A stretch of DNA of 64,000 nucleotides from Hofstenia miamia. Taxonomy: Eukaryota; Xenacoelomorpha; Acoela. The position numbers and the translations under genes were made by a program. Shown here piece by piece: positions 47,490 through 58,379 of this stretch. Below the pieces are notes generated by a model. The model was not told where the DNA came from. It did no database searches and saw nothing but the letters and a program-made list of their open reading frames with translations. Within the stretch, counting starts at the first letter, position 1. Each line of letters opens with the position of its first letter. Where the stretch lies: positions 1,226,017 to 1,290,016 of the forward strand of contig SCFE01000043.1 in the NCBI GenBank assembly GCA_004352715.1, given 5' to 3'.

Positions 47490-47762
47490 AAATGCGATCC
47501 GCACTAAGTCCCACAGCATCTTCAATGGACATCCTTGCAAGCATTTTTAAAAAATTTCTACAACTATAAAACAATGTTAATTAGATATGTTAATGAAGTG
47601 TTTGCAATATTTAGAGAAAAACGAAGCAAACAATTTTTAAATAGTAATCTTAAGGATATTCAATTCATTATGGAATGTCAAGTAAAAAACAAATTGAATT
47701 TTCTGAATGTGAGCATAGATAATCTTACTATGAACTATGAGACTACAGTAGGGCTATGCATT
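47490..47762 (+). pseudogene. Penelope-like reverse transcriptase fragment
   Basis: The plus strand shows SALSPTASSMDILASIF (family: MGSPLSPILANIFM), then IRYVNEVFAIF (RYVDDxFAIF; catalytic DD replaced by NE), FLNSNLKDIQFIMECQ (LNxxHPxIxFTxE) and LNFLNVSIDNL (LPFLDVxI). No endonuclease follows. It starts about 270 bases outside the LTR element's 5' LTR. Confidence 0.75.
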
Positions 47763-48329
47763 CCTTACCATAGGGTTCGGCGGGATAACGATTAGTGATG
47801 TTCAGGTAGTGCTATTTTAATGTCGCACCCATCTAAGAAAAAATGCTTTATTATCCGTACCCATCCATAGATGAAACGTTTTGCTCATACCCGCCCACAC
47901 CCGAAAATATATTTTTTTTGCAATTAGAAATTTTCAACAACAGTTCGAACACAATTTTCATTATTATAGGTGAATTTTTTCATGATTTTATTTATAATTT
48001 ATGGGCTTACCTGATATTGTGAAAATTTATGCAAAGAACATTCCTGTGCTTGAAATGCATAAAAATATTAACCCTTTTCAATGGAAGATCCAATTTTTGG
48101 TAAAAATTTCAAATTCTTCTTATACTTATTATTCATGTAATAGTGCGGGAGGAGACTCACGATCCAGATATTTTTATTACTTAGTGTGTTGTGAGGGATA
48201 AAATAAAATGTATAGAGACCACAACAAATTGTAAGTAATTCATGGCTTGTTTAGATTTATAATACACATTATGTAGAATGAAAAGTGTACCCATTCCCGC
48301 AAGTACCCGTTTGCATGGACGGATACATA
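47763..48329. other. Noncoding, possible hAT remnant
   Basis: AGTGATGTTC near 47800, then repeated ACCCATxC/TACCCG motifs (47826-47905) and again TACCCATTCCCGCAAGTACC at 48288-48307. This iterated subterminal pattern is typical of hAT elements, but no clean ends or target duplication were seen. Confidence 0.35.
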
Positions 48330-48331
48330 TA

Positions 48332-48670
48332 CAGGGTGTCCCAAAAATGTATACACAATATAAATAAGTGTAAACCTAGTGTTTTGTCAAAAATTTGTTA
48401 TTATTAAAAAGCAAGAACATCCTCAAGGATAATTTTTCTGTTTTTTTACTTCTTGTTCTTAAATTGACGTCCACTTTGATCCTGTCTTACAGAATTACTA
48501 GAACTTCACAAAAATTTCCAGAACTTTTTCTTCCTGTGTAGAACTTGATGCTGTTCTTGAACGTTCTGTTTAGTTCCATCGGCTTCACACTTATCTCTAA
48601 TTCGAGAGGTGGCAACTCGTTACGGATGTTTTCTTTAAAATTACTTTCTAAATTGTCTTTGCAATTCAAC
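48332..48670 (-). pseudogene. Mariner-type element fragment: one TIR and the transposase C-terminus
   Basis: CAGGGTGTCCCAAAAATGTA at 48332, preceded by TA, is a mariner-type terminus. Just inside, on the minus strand, the frame ending at 48487 reads LESNFKENIRNEL, LELEI and a C-terminal tail. This is the usual end of such transposases (L..xIRxEIxxI...). The rest of the element is gone. Confidence 0.6.
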
Positions 48671-49292
48671 CATATGGAGAAATTGATAACATCGTTTTTG
48701 TTAATGTTGTAGCCATCTAACGGATCAATTTATCTCTAATTTGAAAATTTATATGCCAGCGAAATTAAAATTTACAATTTATGCTAACAGAAAATGCTTT
48801 GTAGGAATTAATTATAGCATTCTCTTGTCTAATGACAGCAAAGCTGTTACATAAATGTTTATCGTTTTGAAAATTTATCAATAGCAACCTATAAAAGCTT
48901 TTATGATCGTTTTGTAAACAGTGGATATAGTTATTTCGACATTTACGTCTAAACAAACAAAACCTTTAGTCCTATTTCAAGTATTGCAGCTACCACATAA
49001 ACTTGTCGAATGCATATAGAACAATTTTGTATACTGTAAACTATCTTGCTTTATTTGAGTTTGCGTGAAAATTAAATTTAAGAATGAGGCTATTCATAAA
49101 AATAGATAATTTGTCTAGAGGAATATTTTATGCATATTCAAACTGCAGATTACAAACATTCACTAGAAGAAACGGATGGAAGCCAGTTGGCACTTGCCAG
49201 CGGAGCGGGACTGGGCTGATCATGAACGAGATCTGGTCACTCTTAATTTCAATACCTCGGTCAAAATCGGTCACTTTGAGATGTGTTTCTGG

Positions 49293-49625
49293 CAGGGGTG
49301 TTCACGGGTGACTTGTACTTGCCTCGTGACCCTCCATGACCCGCGGACACCCCTGGCAGGTCATGATTGATTTTTAGATTTTTGTCAATAAAAACATGTA
49401 AATTAGGTTAGTTTCAACTTTGAATAACTTAACCTAATTTTTGAACTGATTAATTTAATGAGCCGCCATTTAGAATATGATTTTTCGGTAAACGTCAATT
49501 AATTTTTAACTTTGTGTCAAATTTTCGTGGGTCATGCGGAAAAACAGACTCACCCTCGACCTGCGTGATCTGCCAAAATTAGTGACCCATTTCACCCGTG
49601 ACCTGTATGACCCATGGACTCCCCT
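49293..49625. mobile_element. GC-rich hAT-like MITE (CAGGGGTG termini)
   Basis: Starts CAGGGGTGTTCACGGGTGAC and ends with the inverted counterpart CACCCGTGACCTGTATGACC...CTCCCCTG. An internal inverted copy at about 49325-49355 makes a compact hairpin with the left end. GC content contrasts sharply with the surroundings. No 8-bp duplication was found at these edges. Confidence 0.5.
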
Positions 49626-49673
49626 GATCATACTGGTCTGGGAGTTTCTCAAATCTCAAGCTGCGATAGCACG

Positions 49674-50271
49674 CAGTGTTGCAACCGGGCAGTAATTTTT
49701 TTGGCCCGACACGAATTTTAAAGCTCGGCCCGGCCCTTGACGCTTTTATATTTCAATCATAGGAATTAAAAAAACAATTTTCAAAAAAATTTAATACCGG
49801 ATTTCGCCGCTGAGTTTAAAAGTTCTATTTGACTGAAATGTTCAGGATCCAGTCCGTTTCGTTTTTCTGTGAGAATGTTGCCAGCGTCTGAAAAATCTCG
49901 TCACTTTGTGCAGACCCACATTGAATGGGCTATTTTTGATAATTGGGGAAAAGTGCTATGGTATTGGCGCAAAAACACAAGTGGGTTTCTTGTATCATCT
50001 GAACAGATTGGGGATGATCTGTAAGCCACAATTTCATTTTTTAATTCTTCATTGGCTGCTAATACTGTAATTGGCTCTCCTGGAAAAAAATCACTTAATA
50101 CATCTTCCTCGTTATTTGTTATTCTGATAACCTCGCAAACTTCTGGCAAATTCAACCCCCTGTCAGGTTTCAAGTATTAGTGAAAACGATAATTAGGCCC
50201 GTTAAAATCACAATTTCAGGCCCAGACCGGCCCGGCCCGTTTATATTCTTCAAATATGTGAGCCCGGCCCG
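49674..50271 (-). mobile_element. hAT transposon, one end plus transposase remnant, running into an assembly gap
   Basis: The terminus CAGTGTTGCAACCGGGC at 49674 is followed by GGCCCG-rich subterminal repeats. The same repeats recur at 50219-50271 just before the gap, presumably leading to the other end. Confidence 0.65.
49800..50173 (-). pseudogene. hAT transposase C-terminal (hATC dimerisation) fragment
   Basis: The minus strand reads LKNEIVAYRSSPICSDDTRN, PLVFLRQYHSTFPQLSKIAH, a stop at 49901-49903, then FSDAGNILTEKRNGLDPEH in the same frame. E..Y....., (D/N)PL.F(W/L)......FP.LS..A and F(S)xAG....xKRx.L.P are the hATC marks. The conserved SERxFS is damaged at the stop. The N-terminal BED finger and catalytic region are absent. 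Confidence 0.8.
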
Positions 50272-50810
50272 NNNNNNNNNNNNNNNNNNNNNNNNNNNNN
50301 NNNNNNNNNNNNNNNNNNNNNNNNNNNNNNNNNNNNNNNNNNNNNNNNNNNNNNNNNNNNNNNNNNNNNNNNNNNNNNNNNNNNNNNNNNNNNNNNNNNN
50401 NNNNNNNNNNNNNNNNNNNNNNNNNNNNNNNNNNNNNNNNNNNNNNNNNNNNNNNNNNNNNNNNNNNNNNNNNNNNNNNNNNNNNNNNNNNNNNNNNNNN
50501 NNNNNNNNNNNNNNNNNNNNNNNNNNNNNNNNNNNNNNNNNNNNNNNNNNNNNNNNNNNNNNNNNNNNNNNNNNNNNNNNNNNNNNNNNNNNNNNNNNNN
50601 NNNNNNNNNNNNNNNNNNNNNNNNNNNNNNNNNNNNNNNNNNNNNNNNNNNNNNNNNNNNNNNNNNNNNNNNNNNNNNNNNNNNNNNNNNNNNNNNNNNN
50701 NNNNNNNNNNNNNNNNNNNNNNNNNNNNNNNNNNNNNNNNNNNNNNNNNNNNNNNNNNNNNNNNNNNNNNNNNNNNNNNNNNNNNNNNNNNNNNNNNNNN
50801 NNNNNNNNNN
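50272..50810. other. Assembly gap (539 N)
   Basis: Run of Ns; the left flank is hAT subterminal sequence. The content is unknown. Confidence 1.
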
Positions 50811-51029
50811 GATCTCTAAAATACCACCATAGGGCTTATTTAATTGTAACTATCCATTTAACTTTTACCGTTATATTTTGCAAATTAATCGTTATAGTAA
50901 CATGATTTAGAGCTTATAGAAACCATGTCACTTTCCACTGTGCTTTTAAAGGCACAAACCAATAAGATCCCATAATTCATTCATCATTAGAATATATTTT
51001 CATTGTAAATGTAACGTTTAATAAACTAT

Positions 51030-51640
51030 GGGTGGTGGTATTTTTACCTTGACGGGGTAAACCGAAAGAGCAGTGCGCCTAAACCATCCCAGAGAATACC
51101 TCCTCTTGGTGGCTCCTGGAGAAGCCAACCAGTCATATGAAAAGCGAAAGTTGATCCAGAAGAGTGGCGCTGAGCTAGCAATCGACGGGTGCGTCGCTGT
51201 ACAGATGCCCGTGCTTACAGTGGACTTTAAAACCAGGGTAATAGAAGTTGTTACCATGTGTGCTTTGTGCATTTGGGTGCGGTAACGGTCGAAAAGCTTA
51301 TCTGCATAGCATTTGTGGTGGACAAACGGTGACACAGTAGAAACACTGTTTGCAAGACGGCTACTATTACCAGTTTCATGAGTGCGTCTCATGGGACAGT
51401 CATACGGGGATAACTATTTTCCTCTGGTCTATGAGATAGGCCTAGGCCAGAGTTTGAGGCCCTAGGCCCTTATTGAGGCAGCTTTGCTGTGTCAGTTATT
51501 TTAGCAACAAGCAGGTGCTCTCTTAGTTATCACCGTTAGTAGCCTTGGTTGGTCAAATCGGGAGAGGCGTAACCCTCTCAACTGAAGCTTGGCCTTCGGC
51601 TTCACTCTGCTGATCAGACTCAACACAGCATGTATATTTA
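51030..51640. repeat. GC-rich composite repeat related to the LIAS-intron insertion
   Basis: A block much richer in G+C than its surroundings. Its right part carries GCAGGTGCTCTCTTAGTTATC (51511-51531) in the same sense as 5060-5080. It also carries the complement of the 5012-5055 segment at about 51575-51628 (CTTCGGCTTCACTCTGCTGA). Thus two modules occur in opposite relative order or orientation in the two places. The ORFs crossing it (for example 51073-51285) are not protein-like. Confidence 0.6.
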
Positions 51641-51787
51641 ATGTATTTTACAGTTTTTGGTGAAAATGAAGTTAACTTTTTGATGGACCAAGAAGTGCGC
51701 GAAAACACATAAGGATAAGGCTTGCACTTTTGTAAGCCATTCATATGGCCCTTTATAGTACACAGCCATAAATGAATTAATGTAAAA

Positions 51788-52249
51788 NNNNNNNNNNNNN
51801 NNNNNNNNNNNNNNNNNNNNNNNNNNNNNNNNNNNNNNNNNNNNNNNNNNNNNNNNNNNNNNNNNNNNNNNNNNNNNNNNNNNNNNNNNNNNNNNNNNNN
51901 NNNNNNNNNNNNNNNNNNNNNNNNNNNNNNNNNNNNNNNNNNNNNNNNNNNNNNNNNNNNNNNNNNNNNNNNNNNNNNNNNNNNNNNNNNNNNNNNNNNN
52001 NNNNNNNNNNNNNNNNNNNNNNNNNNNNNNNNNNNNNNNNNNNNNNNNNNNNNNNNNNNNNNNNNNNNNNNNNNNNNNNNNNNNNNNNNNNNNNNNNNNN
52101 NNNNNNNNNNNNNNNNNNNNNNNNNNNNNNNNNNNNNNNNNNNNNNNNNNNNNNNNNNNNNNNNNNNNNNNNNNNNNNNNNNNNNNNNNNNNNNNNNNNN
52201 NNNNNNNNNNNNNNNNNNNNNNNNNNNNNNNNNNNNNNNNNNNNNNNNN
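51788..52249. other. Assembly gap (462 N)
   Basis: Run of Ns; the right flank is TA repeat leading into a duplicated segment. Confidence 1.
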
Positions 52250-52805
52250 TATATATATATATACATTTTTTTCATTATGTGAGTTTTGAGTTAATGTGCA
52301 TCTTGGTAGATAATCTCCAAGCAAATTGCGATTTCCCAAAATACTGATTCACATCCACTGGCAATAAAATACGTATTCAACCTATATACTACCAGCAAAT
52401 TTTGTACATTAGCTATGCAGTGAAATTAACCTCATTTGCTATGAAGCTAATGATATTAAAGAAATGAGCTCAAGTGACCAAACAATCTGCTTTCATCTTA
52501 TATAGGTCGGTTGCATTTTTTGTATGATTGTATAGTCTTCCTAATATTTTAGAAGTAATTAGTTCTGACATATTTCCATTTCGGATGTAGCCTCTGTTTA
52601 TGTTTACATCAATCAAATCTTTAACCATTATTGCTTATTTACATTTTGATTAAGCTCTAATTTGTGAATTTAAACTGACAATGTCCTTTGGTATATTAAA
52701 AATTTAAAAATGAATAGCATTCGTTAACTAATTTGAATTTTGCACAGATAGTTTTAAGCAGAACTTATAAGCATAACTATTATTTCGAGTAATTTGTAGA
52801 AAATT
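52250..52805. repeat. Near-exact direct repeat, copy 1
   Basis: 556 bases starting in a TA tract and ATACATTTTTTTCATTATG, matching 53873-54428 with only a few differences (GGTATATT against GGTTTATT, CGTTAACT against CGTTGACT). It ends at a single N (52806). Confidence 0.9.
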
Positions 52806-53159
52806 NATTTCCACCCCATATTGCCCCACGCTTCATTTTCTCCCGCCCAAGAGTGCCCCCACGCAAAAATTTCTACTCCAAAAACTACTTGTGATGTATT
52901 ATTATTACCCCATATTTTTTCTATTTAAAGTTTTATAGCACACACCACAACTGCCAAATATTTTGAATCCTTACTGCATAGAAGATGCAGAATTATTTTT
53001 GAAATGACATCTCTACTTTTACTACCAATGAAAATTGTAACAGACTGTAAGGCTAAATGTTTATGTAGAAAATTGAAAGATAATATTTAATACTTCAAAA
53101 TATGGACAAGGAATCTAGCTTTAATATTGTTTTACAATATATAATTTTTATAATAGCAT

Positions 53160-53520
53160 TTATCAGTTGAGCAACATCAATTTTAAAAAATGCACACTCA
53201 AATTAATGTTTCCAAAAGCTAATATAAAATGGTTTGTGGAAAAAAATTGAACGCACATAGAAGAATTGTAAAGACAGATTCGGATAGACAATGAAAAGTT
53301 CTTTAAAAATTTTAGTATGACTTTTTGAGTTTTGCTTTTTTCTTTGAGCAAACTTCAATTTTAAAAAAAAAGTACTCCCAAATTTGTGTTTTCAAATTTT
53401 AATACAAAATGCTTTGTGTAAAAAAATTGAAAACACATAGAAGAATTCTAAAAACAGATTCAGATAGACAATAAAAAGATCTTAAAAAAATTTAGTATGA
53501 CTTTTTGAGTTTTGCATTTT
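53160..53520. repeat. Diverged tandem duplication (two units of about 180 bases)
   Basis: The two units share ACACATAGAAGAATT, GATAGACAAT and TTTAGTATGACTTTTTGAGT in the same order at about 180-base spacing. Noncoding. Confidence 0.75.
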
Positions 53521-53872
53521 TAACTGTATAAATTAGAAATTTGTTGTTTTTGCCTTTAGAAAGTTGATATATTCAGGGAGACATCTAGCGAAAAAAATTA
53601 TGAATTTTGACAAGAATTTCTGTGCTTCAATTTCTCCATATGTGCATTTTCACATTTCCAGTAGAATTTTAAAATAAATTTTTTTTCTTTGAAATTAATT
53701 CTTGTTGTCATTCCTGTCTAAAGGGTTGGAGTCTGAAAAAAATACACAAAAAGTTAATTTATTAGATATTTACATTTATTTAAAATTATATCGTCAAAAT
53801 TTTGACAAAACACTACGTTTACAATTATTTCTACTGTGTATAATTTTTGTTATATATTTTTATTATATATTA

Positions 53873-54428
53873 TATATATATATATACATTTTTTTCATTA
53901 TGTGAGTTTTGAGTTAATGTGCATCTTGGTAGATAATCTCCAAGCAAATTGCGATTTCCCAAAATACTGATTCACATCCACTGGCAATAAAATACGTATT
54001 CAACCTATATACTACCAGCAAATTTTGTACATTAGCTATGCAGTGAAATTAACCTCATTTGCTATGAAGCTAATGATATTAAAGAAATGAGCTCAAGTGA
54101 CCAAACAATCTGCTTTCATCTTATATAGGTCGGTTGCATTTTTTGTATGATTGTATAGTCTTCCTAATATTTTAGAAGTAATTAGTTCTGACATATTTCC
54201 ATTTCGGATGTAGCCTCTGTTTATGTTTACATCAATCAAATCTTTAACCATTATTGCTTATTTACATTTTGATTAAGCTCTAATTTGTGAATTTAAACTG
54301 ACAATGTCCTTTGGTTTATTAAAAATTTAAAAATGAATAGCATTCGTTGACTAATTTGAATTTTGCACAGATAGTTTTAAGCAGAACTTATAAGCATAAC
54401 TATTATTTCGAGTAATTTGTAGAAAATT
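53873..54428. repeat. Near-exact direct repeat, copy 2
   Basis: Offset by 1623 bases from copy 1, in the same orientation, likewise preceded by a TA tract. Confidence 0.9.
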
Positions 54429-55527
54429 TTTCATTTCACTTCAAAACAATCCATTTGAAATTTTTGCTTTTCTGAACCATTAAATTTGTTCTGCATCATT
54501 CTAAATGGAAAAATCATCTTTCAGAAAATTACAAGAAAATTTGAATTTGGGAACCGACTGGAGTTTTTCAACAACTATCTAAAATTGGAATAAGCTTAAA
54601 AATATATAAAGTAGGGCAAAATTTGTTTTTTTAAATAAATGAACACTTACTAAGCCATAGTGGAACTGCACTCAGTTTGCTTACTTCAAAAATATTGACA
54701 CAGCAAACATTTGACTTTTTGATTATCAAACGAAATATCTTTTGACAAGTCTTATCTTTTGAAGTTTCATTCAGATTTTTACGAATTTGTTTGCATTCTT
54801 CAATCTGTTGTGAACTCACTTATTAAAATAATAGGATACAACTGTCATTTAAATAAACTTGTTGATATTATATTTCTGACATTGATGCATAAATGAATTT
54901 TACCGCTTGAACATCAATTCAATGCATACCAACAACTGCTACCGATTTCGAATTTCAACTAGGTAGCTATTTTAGCATTCAATTTTAAAAATCAAAGTCT
55001 CATATGTCACCATCAAAGAATTGAGAGCTGTTTTTTGTTAAAGAATATATCAAATATAAGTAAGTTAGGATAGTAACAAACTGTTCAATTTACACTTGGT
55101 TTTAAATTTTTTGTTTCTTTAATGCAAATTTATACAAATTCTTCAAAATGGCAGATAAGATACCTCAATATGTCAACAATACTATTTTATTTGCTGAAGA
55201 AACTATATACGTTGCCACATTCAACACATGCTATTGAACTTGGCATTATCTACATTGCCACTTTTTGTAAGCTTTAGCATATGTTTCTAATTTCAGGTCA
55301 TTTTAACATAAAACAAGTATTTGGGAAATTCAGCATGCAGTATGTTTATAATACAAAAACATTAATAAGTTAGATATATATTCATGGGAATTTGGAAATG
55401 TATTCATAGGCAAGAAACTAGCTTTTGGATGAAAACTCGAAGAAATTAGTTGATCCTTCAAATTAAGTATTCGACAATAAAAAATTTGAGGTTAATCGAA
55501 ATATATTGTAGAATATATAATATAATA

Positions 55528-55533
<6 letters not shown>
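54429..55533. other. Noncoding AT-rich stretch
   Basis: No ORF or element recognised. Confidence 0.4.

Positions 55534-55565
<32 letters not shown>
55534..55565. repeat. (TA)n microsatellite next to a mariner-like end
   Basis: 32 bases of TA, followed at once by TAGGGTGTTGCAAAAAAACG, which resembles a mariner-type terminus. No partner end was found. Confidence 0.8.
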
Positions 55566-55569
<4 letters not shown>

Positions 55570-56233
55570 GTTGCAAAAAAACGAAACCCAAATTCAAAAT
55601 CTTGTATCTCGAAGACTAATGAACCTATAATATTTTCACAAGCATCAATGTATTTATCTACCTTTTGCTCATTATTAGTAAAAATCTACTGTGCCAGAGC
55701 AGTGGCTTTTCAAAATAATGTTGTAAAATTTTTGCTTGACATGTGTAATGAAATATGAAAACATTTATTGTTAACAATTTATTTCCGATATTTTTTGGAA
55801 AGTTACACAGATTGTAGTCTTGGTAGGAGACGGTCTATCTGGAAACTGTTCTTCAAAAAAAGCTTGGAAATCTTGAATAATTCCATTTTGCGGAAACTTA
55901 GTCATCACGAAAACTCTTTGCTATTTTGATAGCTGCATTCCTTAGAGCTTAGAAGGATAAAAATGTATGAGTTTTTGATGCTGATGTATGGTTCTTATGC
56001 AACATTAAGTATCTAAGATACTAATAGCATAAAAAAGTTAATTGAATATCTTATCCTTCAACAATTATTAGGTAAAGCAAAGCACACAATTCTACTTGTG
56101 ACCTACACACACATATGATATGACAGTATTCTTAAACTATTTGTTACAAATAAATATATTCTGAAAAATACTGAAGACTTAATTATAAAGTTAAAAGATC
56201 TTAATACCAAGAAAGTTGAAAATCGTCATTTTG

Positions 56234-56778
56234 TCAGCTATGATGTGAAATCTCTCTTTACTAACATACCACTTGAAAAAACCATAAAGCATAAAGAAAA
56301 ATTTGAACATCATTCCTGAGAATAGCTTAGAAATCAATCATCAAGTTTTTCATCAACTATTAAACTTAGCGTGCAAACATGTCTATTTTACATTCAATAA
56401 TATTTTATGCAAGTAAATTAAATTGATGGTATGCCAATGAGATCTCCGCTAAGCCGTAAAATGGCTAATTTTGCAATGAACATAATTGAAAATGAAATAA
56501 AAAGTCATGAAGATCAACCTATCATCTATCATCGACATTTTGATGACATCATTGCCGCATTTATATTAAAAGAAAAAGTTGAAAATTTTTTAAATTTTTT
56601 AAATAACATCTGTAACGAACTGCAACTTACAATTGAGCATGAAATTGATAGTAGTTTAAACTTTCTAGATATCACAATATCAAAGAATAAAAATTGGTAT
56701 CGAAAATCTACAAAAACAGATCTTTATATACCATTTAAGTCATACTGTGATGAAGTTCATAAGAAAAAATACAGTTAA
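56234..56778 (+). pseudogene. Penelope-like reverse transcriptase
   Basis: SYDVKSLFTNIPLEKTI opens the block (family: F/YDVxSLFTxIP, first catalytic Asp). After a stop come LACKHVYFTFNN and MPMRSPLSRKMANFAM (MGSPLSPxxANxxM). YHRHFDDIIAAF keeps both catalytic aspartates. FLNFLNNICNELQLTIEHE and LNFLDITISKN complete it. The 115-codon piece at 56431-56778 is uninterrupted. Confidence 0.85.
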
Positions 56779-57017
56779 ATGTCTAGTAGATAGAATATTT
56801 AAAAGTTGTTCAAATTATGAAAATCGAACAGAGCCTAGACAAACTTATTAATGATCTAATGAAAAATGACTATCCACAGGAATTAATTAACAAAGTGATA
56901 AATGCTAAATTCAAATAAAATAACAATAAGCAACGACGTGAAAAAGAAAAAATAAAGATATTTTGGACGTTACCTTACTTCAAGAAGAATGCCATAACAT
57001 TAAAGAAACAACTAAAA

Positions 57018-57330
57018 ATGTTAAACAAAGATCTATTAGCATCAAAAATTTGTCCAATATCGATTAAAACACAAGATATTTTCACAAACAAAGATAAAGT
57101 ACACATTGATTTGTCATTTGGCCTCGTCTATATTTACAACTGTGATGAATGCAATTATTCATTCATCGGCGAGACCAGACGACAGTTAAGCACGAGAATA
57201 GAAGAACATATGCGAGGTCATCATAATTCAGAAATATTTTTACAAGCACACACACCAAAAAGAAAAAATAATCATCAAACATCAAGAAACAAAAATAGCG
57301 GAAAATATTGTAATTAAATACTTTGAAAGA
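57018..57330 (+). pseudogene. Penelope-like GIY-YIG endonuclease
   Basis: GLVYIYNCDECNYSFIGET carries the GIY-YIG core as VYIY...SFIG, with the CxxC pair (CDEC) and the following RRQLSTRIEEHMRGH that are typical of Penelope endonucleases. The C-terminal part is interrupted after about 57317. Confidence 0.85.
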
Positions 57331-57408
57331 CCTTTAATGAACAAACAAAAAGACATTAGCAAGCTAAATATATTTTGAAAAAGAAGGAAAAACAGCGCTT
57401 AATTATTC

Positions 57409-57450
57409 ATTATCTTGAAAATGACAAATTAGAATGTCGAAACGCGTTGA
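57409..57450 (+). ncRNA. Decayed hammerhead ribozyme motif at the Penelope 3' end
   Basis: Stem I ATTATC (57409-57414) pairs perfectly with GATAAT downstream (57448-57453). Stem II is GAC/GTC (57423-57425, 57436-57438), followed by GAAA and the palindromic ACGCGT of stem III. The core that should read CUGANGA is TTGAAAA, with an extra U as in the two better copies. It is likely inactive. Confidence 0.5.
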
Positions 57451-57507
57451 TAATAAAAGATTTTATAGTCATTATTCAAACATATTTAGTCTAAAGAATC
57501 TTTCATG

Positions 57508-57690
57508 TATATATATATANNNNNNNNNNNNNNNNNNNNNNNNNNNNNNNNNNNNNNNNNNNNNNNNNNNNNNNNNNNNNNNNNNNNNNNNNNNNNNNNN
57601 NNNNNNNNNNNNNNNNNNNNNNNNNNNNNNNNNNNNNNNNNNNNNNNNNNNNNNNNNNNNNNNNNNNNNNNNNNNNTATATATATATATT
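57508..57690. repeat. (TA)n microsatellite with assembly gap
   Basis: TA repeats on both sides of Ns at 57520-57676, exactly between two Penelope copies. Confidence 0.9.
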
Positions 57691-58150
57691 GTAAAAAAAC
57701 AAGAAATATTTTATATTAACATGTTTCGAGTGTCTCCACTCATCGTCAGTACAAAATAACTAAAATAATATGGTGGTAAATACAAATTTTATGATATTAA
57801 AATTGTAATTCGTAGATCTTATACGATATTTAGTCTTTGACTTATTTGTTTATTTAATAGATTCTCTTTAGTTTCTTTTATGAATATAGCTTCTGCATTT
57901 TTGTATGCTTGGTTTTCATTAAAATAGTAAAGTTTTTTCTCTTCGTTGCATGTTCAAGGCAATATATTTCTGATTGAAGATGACCTCGCATATGCTCTGA
58001 AATTCTGTATTCCAATTGCCTTCTCGTTTCCCCAATGTATGAACTTTCACATTAATCACATTTATAATTGTATACGCATGAGGAAACTAAAGGAGTTGGA
58101 ATAGAGTCCTTGTTTTTTAGAAAATGCGAAGTTTTCAGAGTTTGAAATAT
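57691..58150 (-). mobile_element. Penelope-like 3' end, inverted copy (left arm)
   Basis: On the minus strand it encodes the endonuclease segment SYIGETRRQLEYRISEHMRGH (near 58045-57985), then a tail and a hammerhead-like motif near its end. It is the mirror image of 58380-58745, so the two 3' ends point outward from a shared centre. Confidence 0.8.
57720..57752 (-). ncRNA. Hammerhead-ribozyme-like motif, left Penelope arm
   Basis: On the minus strand CTGACGA (57743-57749) matches the CUGANGA core. A U and stem II GAG/CTC with loop TGGAGACA follow, then GAAAC (57723-57727) and ACATGT, a palindromic stem III that would pair best in a dimer, with GUU as the cleavage triplet. Stem I is weak here (mismatch at the first pair). 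Confidence 0.55.
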
Positions 58151-58379
58151 TAGCATAATCTTGACATTTAATTCTTGGTTACATTGTTGGATCTTCATTT
58201 TTAAGGTAGTTACAGAATTTGATGTAATATACGGTAGTTTCCAAGTTATTCTCTCTTCTATTTCATCTTTTCTTGGTTGTGATTTATTACGAAATATTCA
58301 ATCCATTTCCGACTTAATCATTTTTTGTGGATATCCGTTTCATAACAAGATGTTTGACAGTGCTTCAAATGCATTTATT

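Larger units (their letters stand above)
56170..57460 (+). mobile_element. Penelope-like retroelement (RT plus GIY-YIG endonuclease), degenerate
   Basis: An ordered RT, then GIY-YIG endonuclease, then a hammerhead-like 3' end on the plus strand identifies a Penelope-like element. It is bounded on the right by a (TA)n tract (57508 on). Frameshifts and stops separate the pieces, and the 5' part of RT is missing or unrecognisable upstream of about 56170. Confidence 0.85.

Noticed and set aside
51018-51392. ORFs in the GC-rich repeat (both strands)
   Set aside because: Open frames follow from GC-rich repeat sequence; no protein-like features, and the region is a dispersed repeat.
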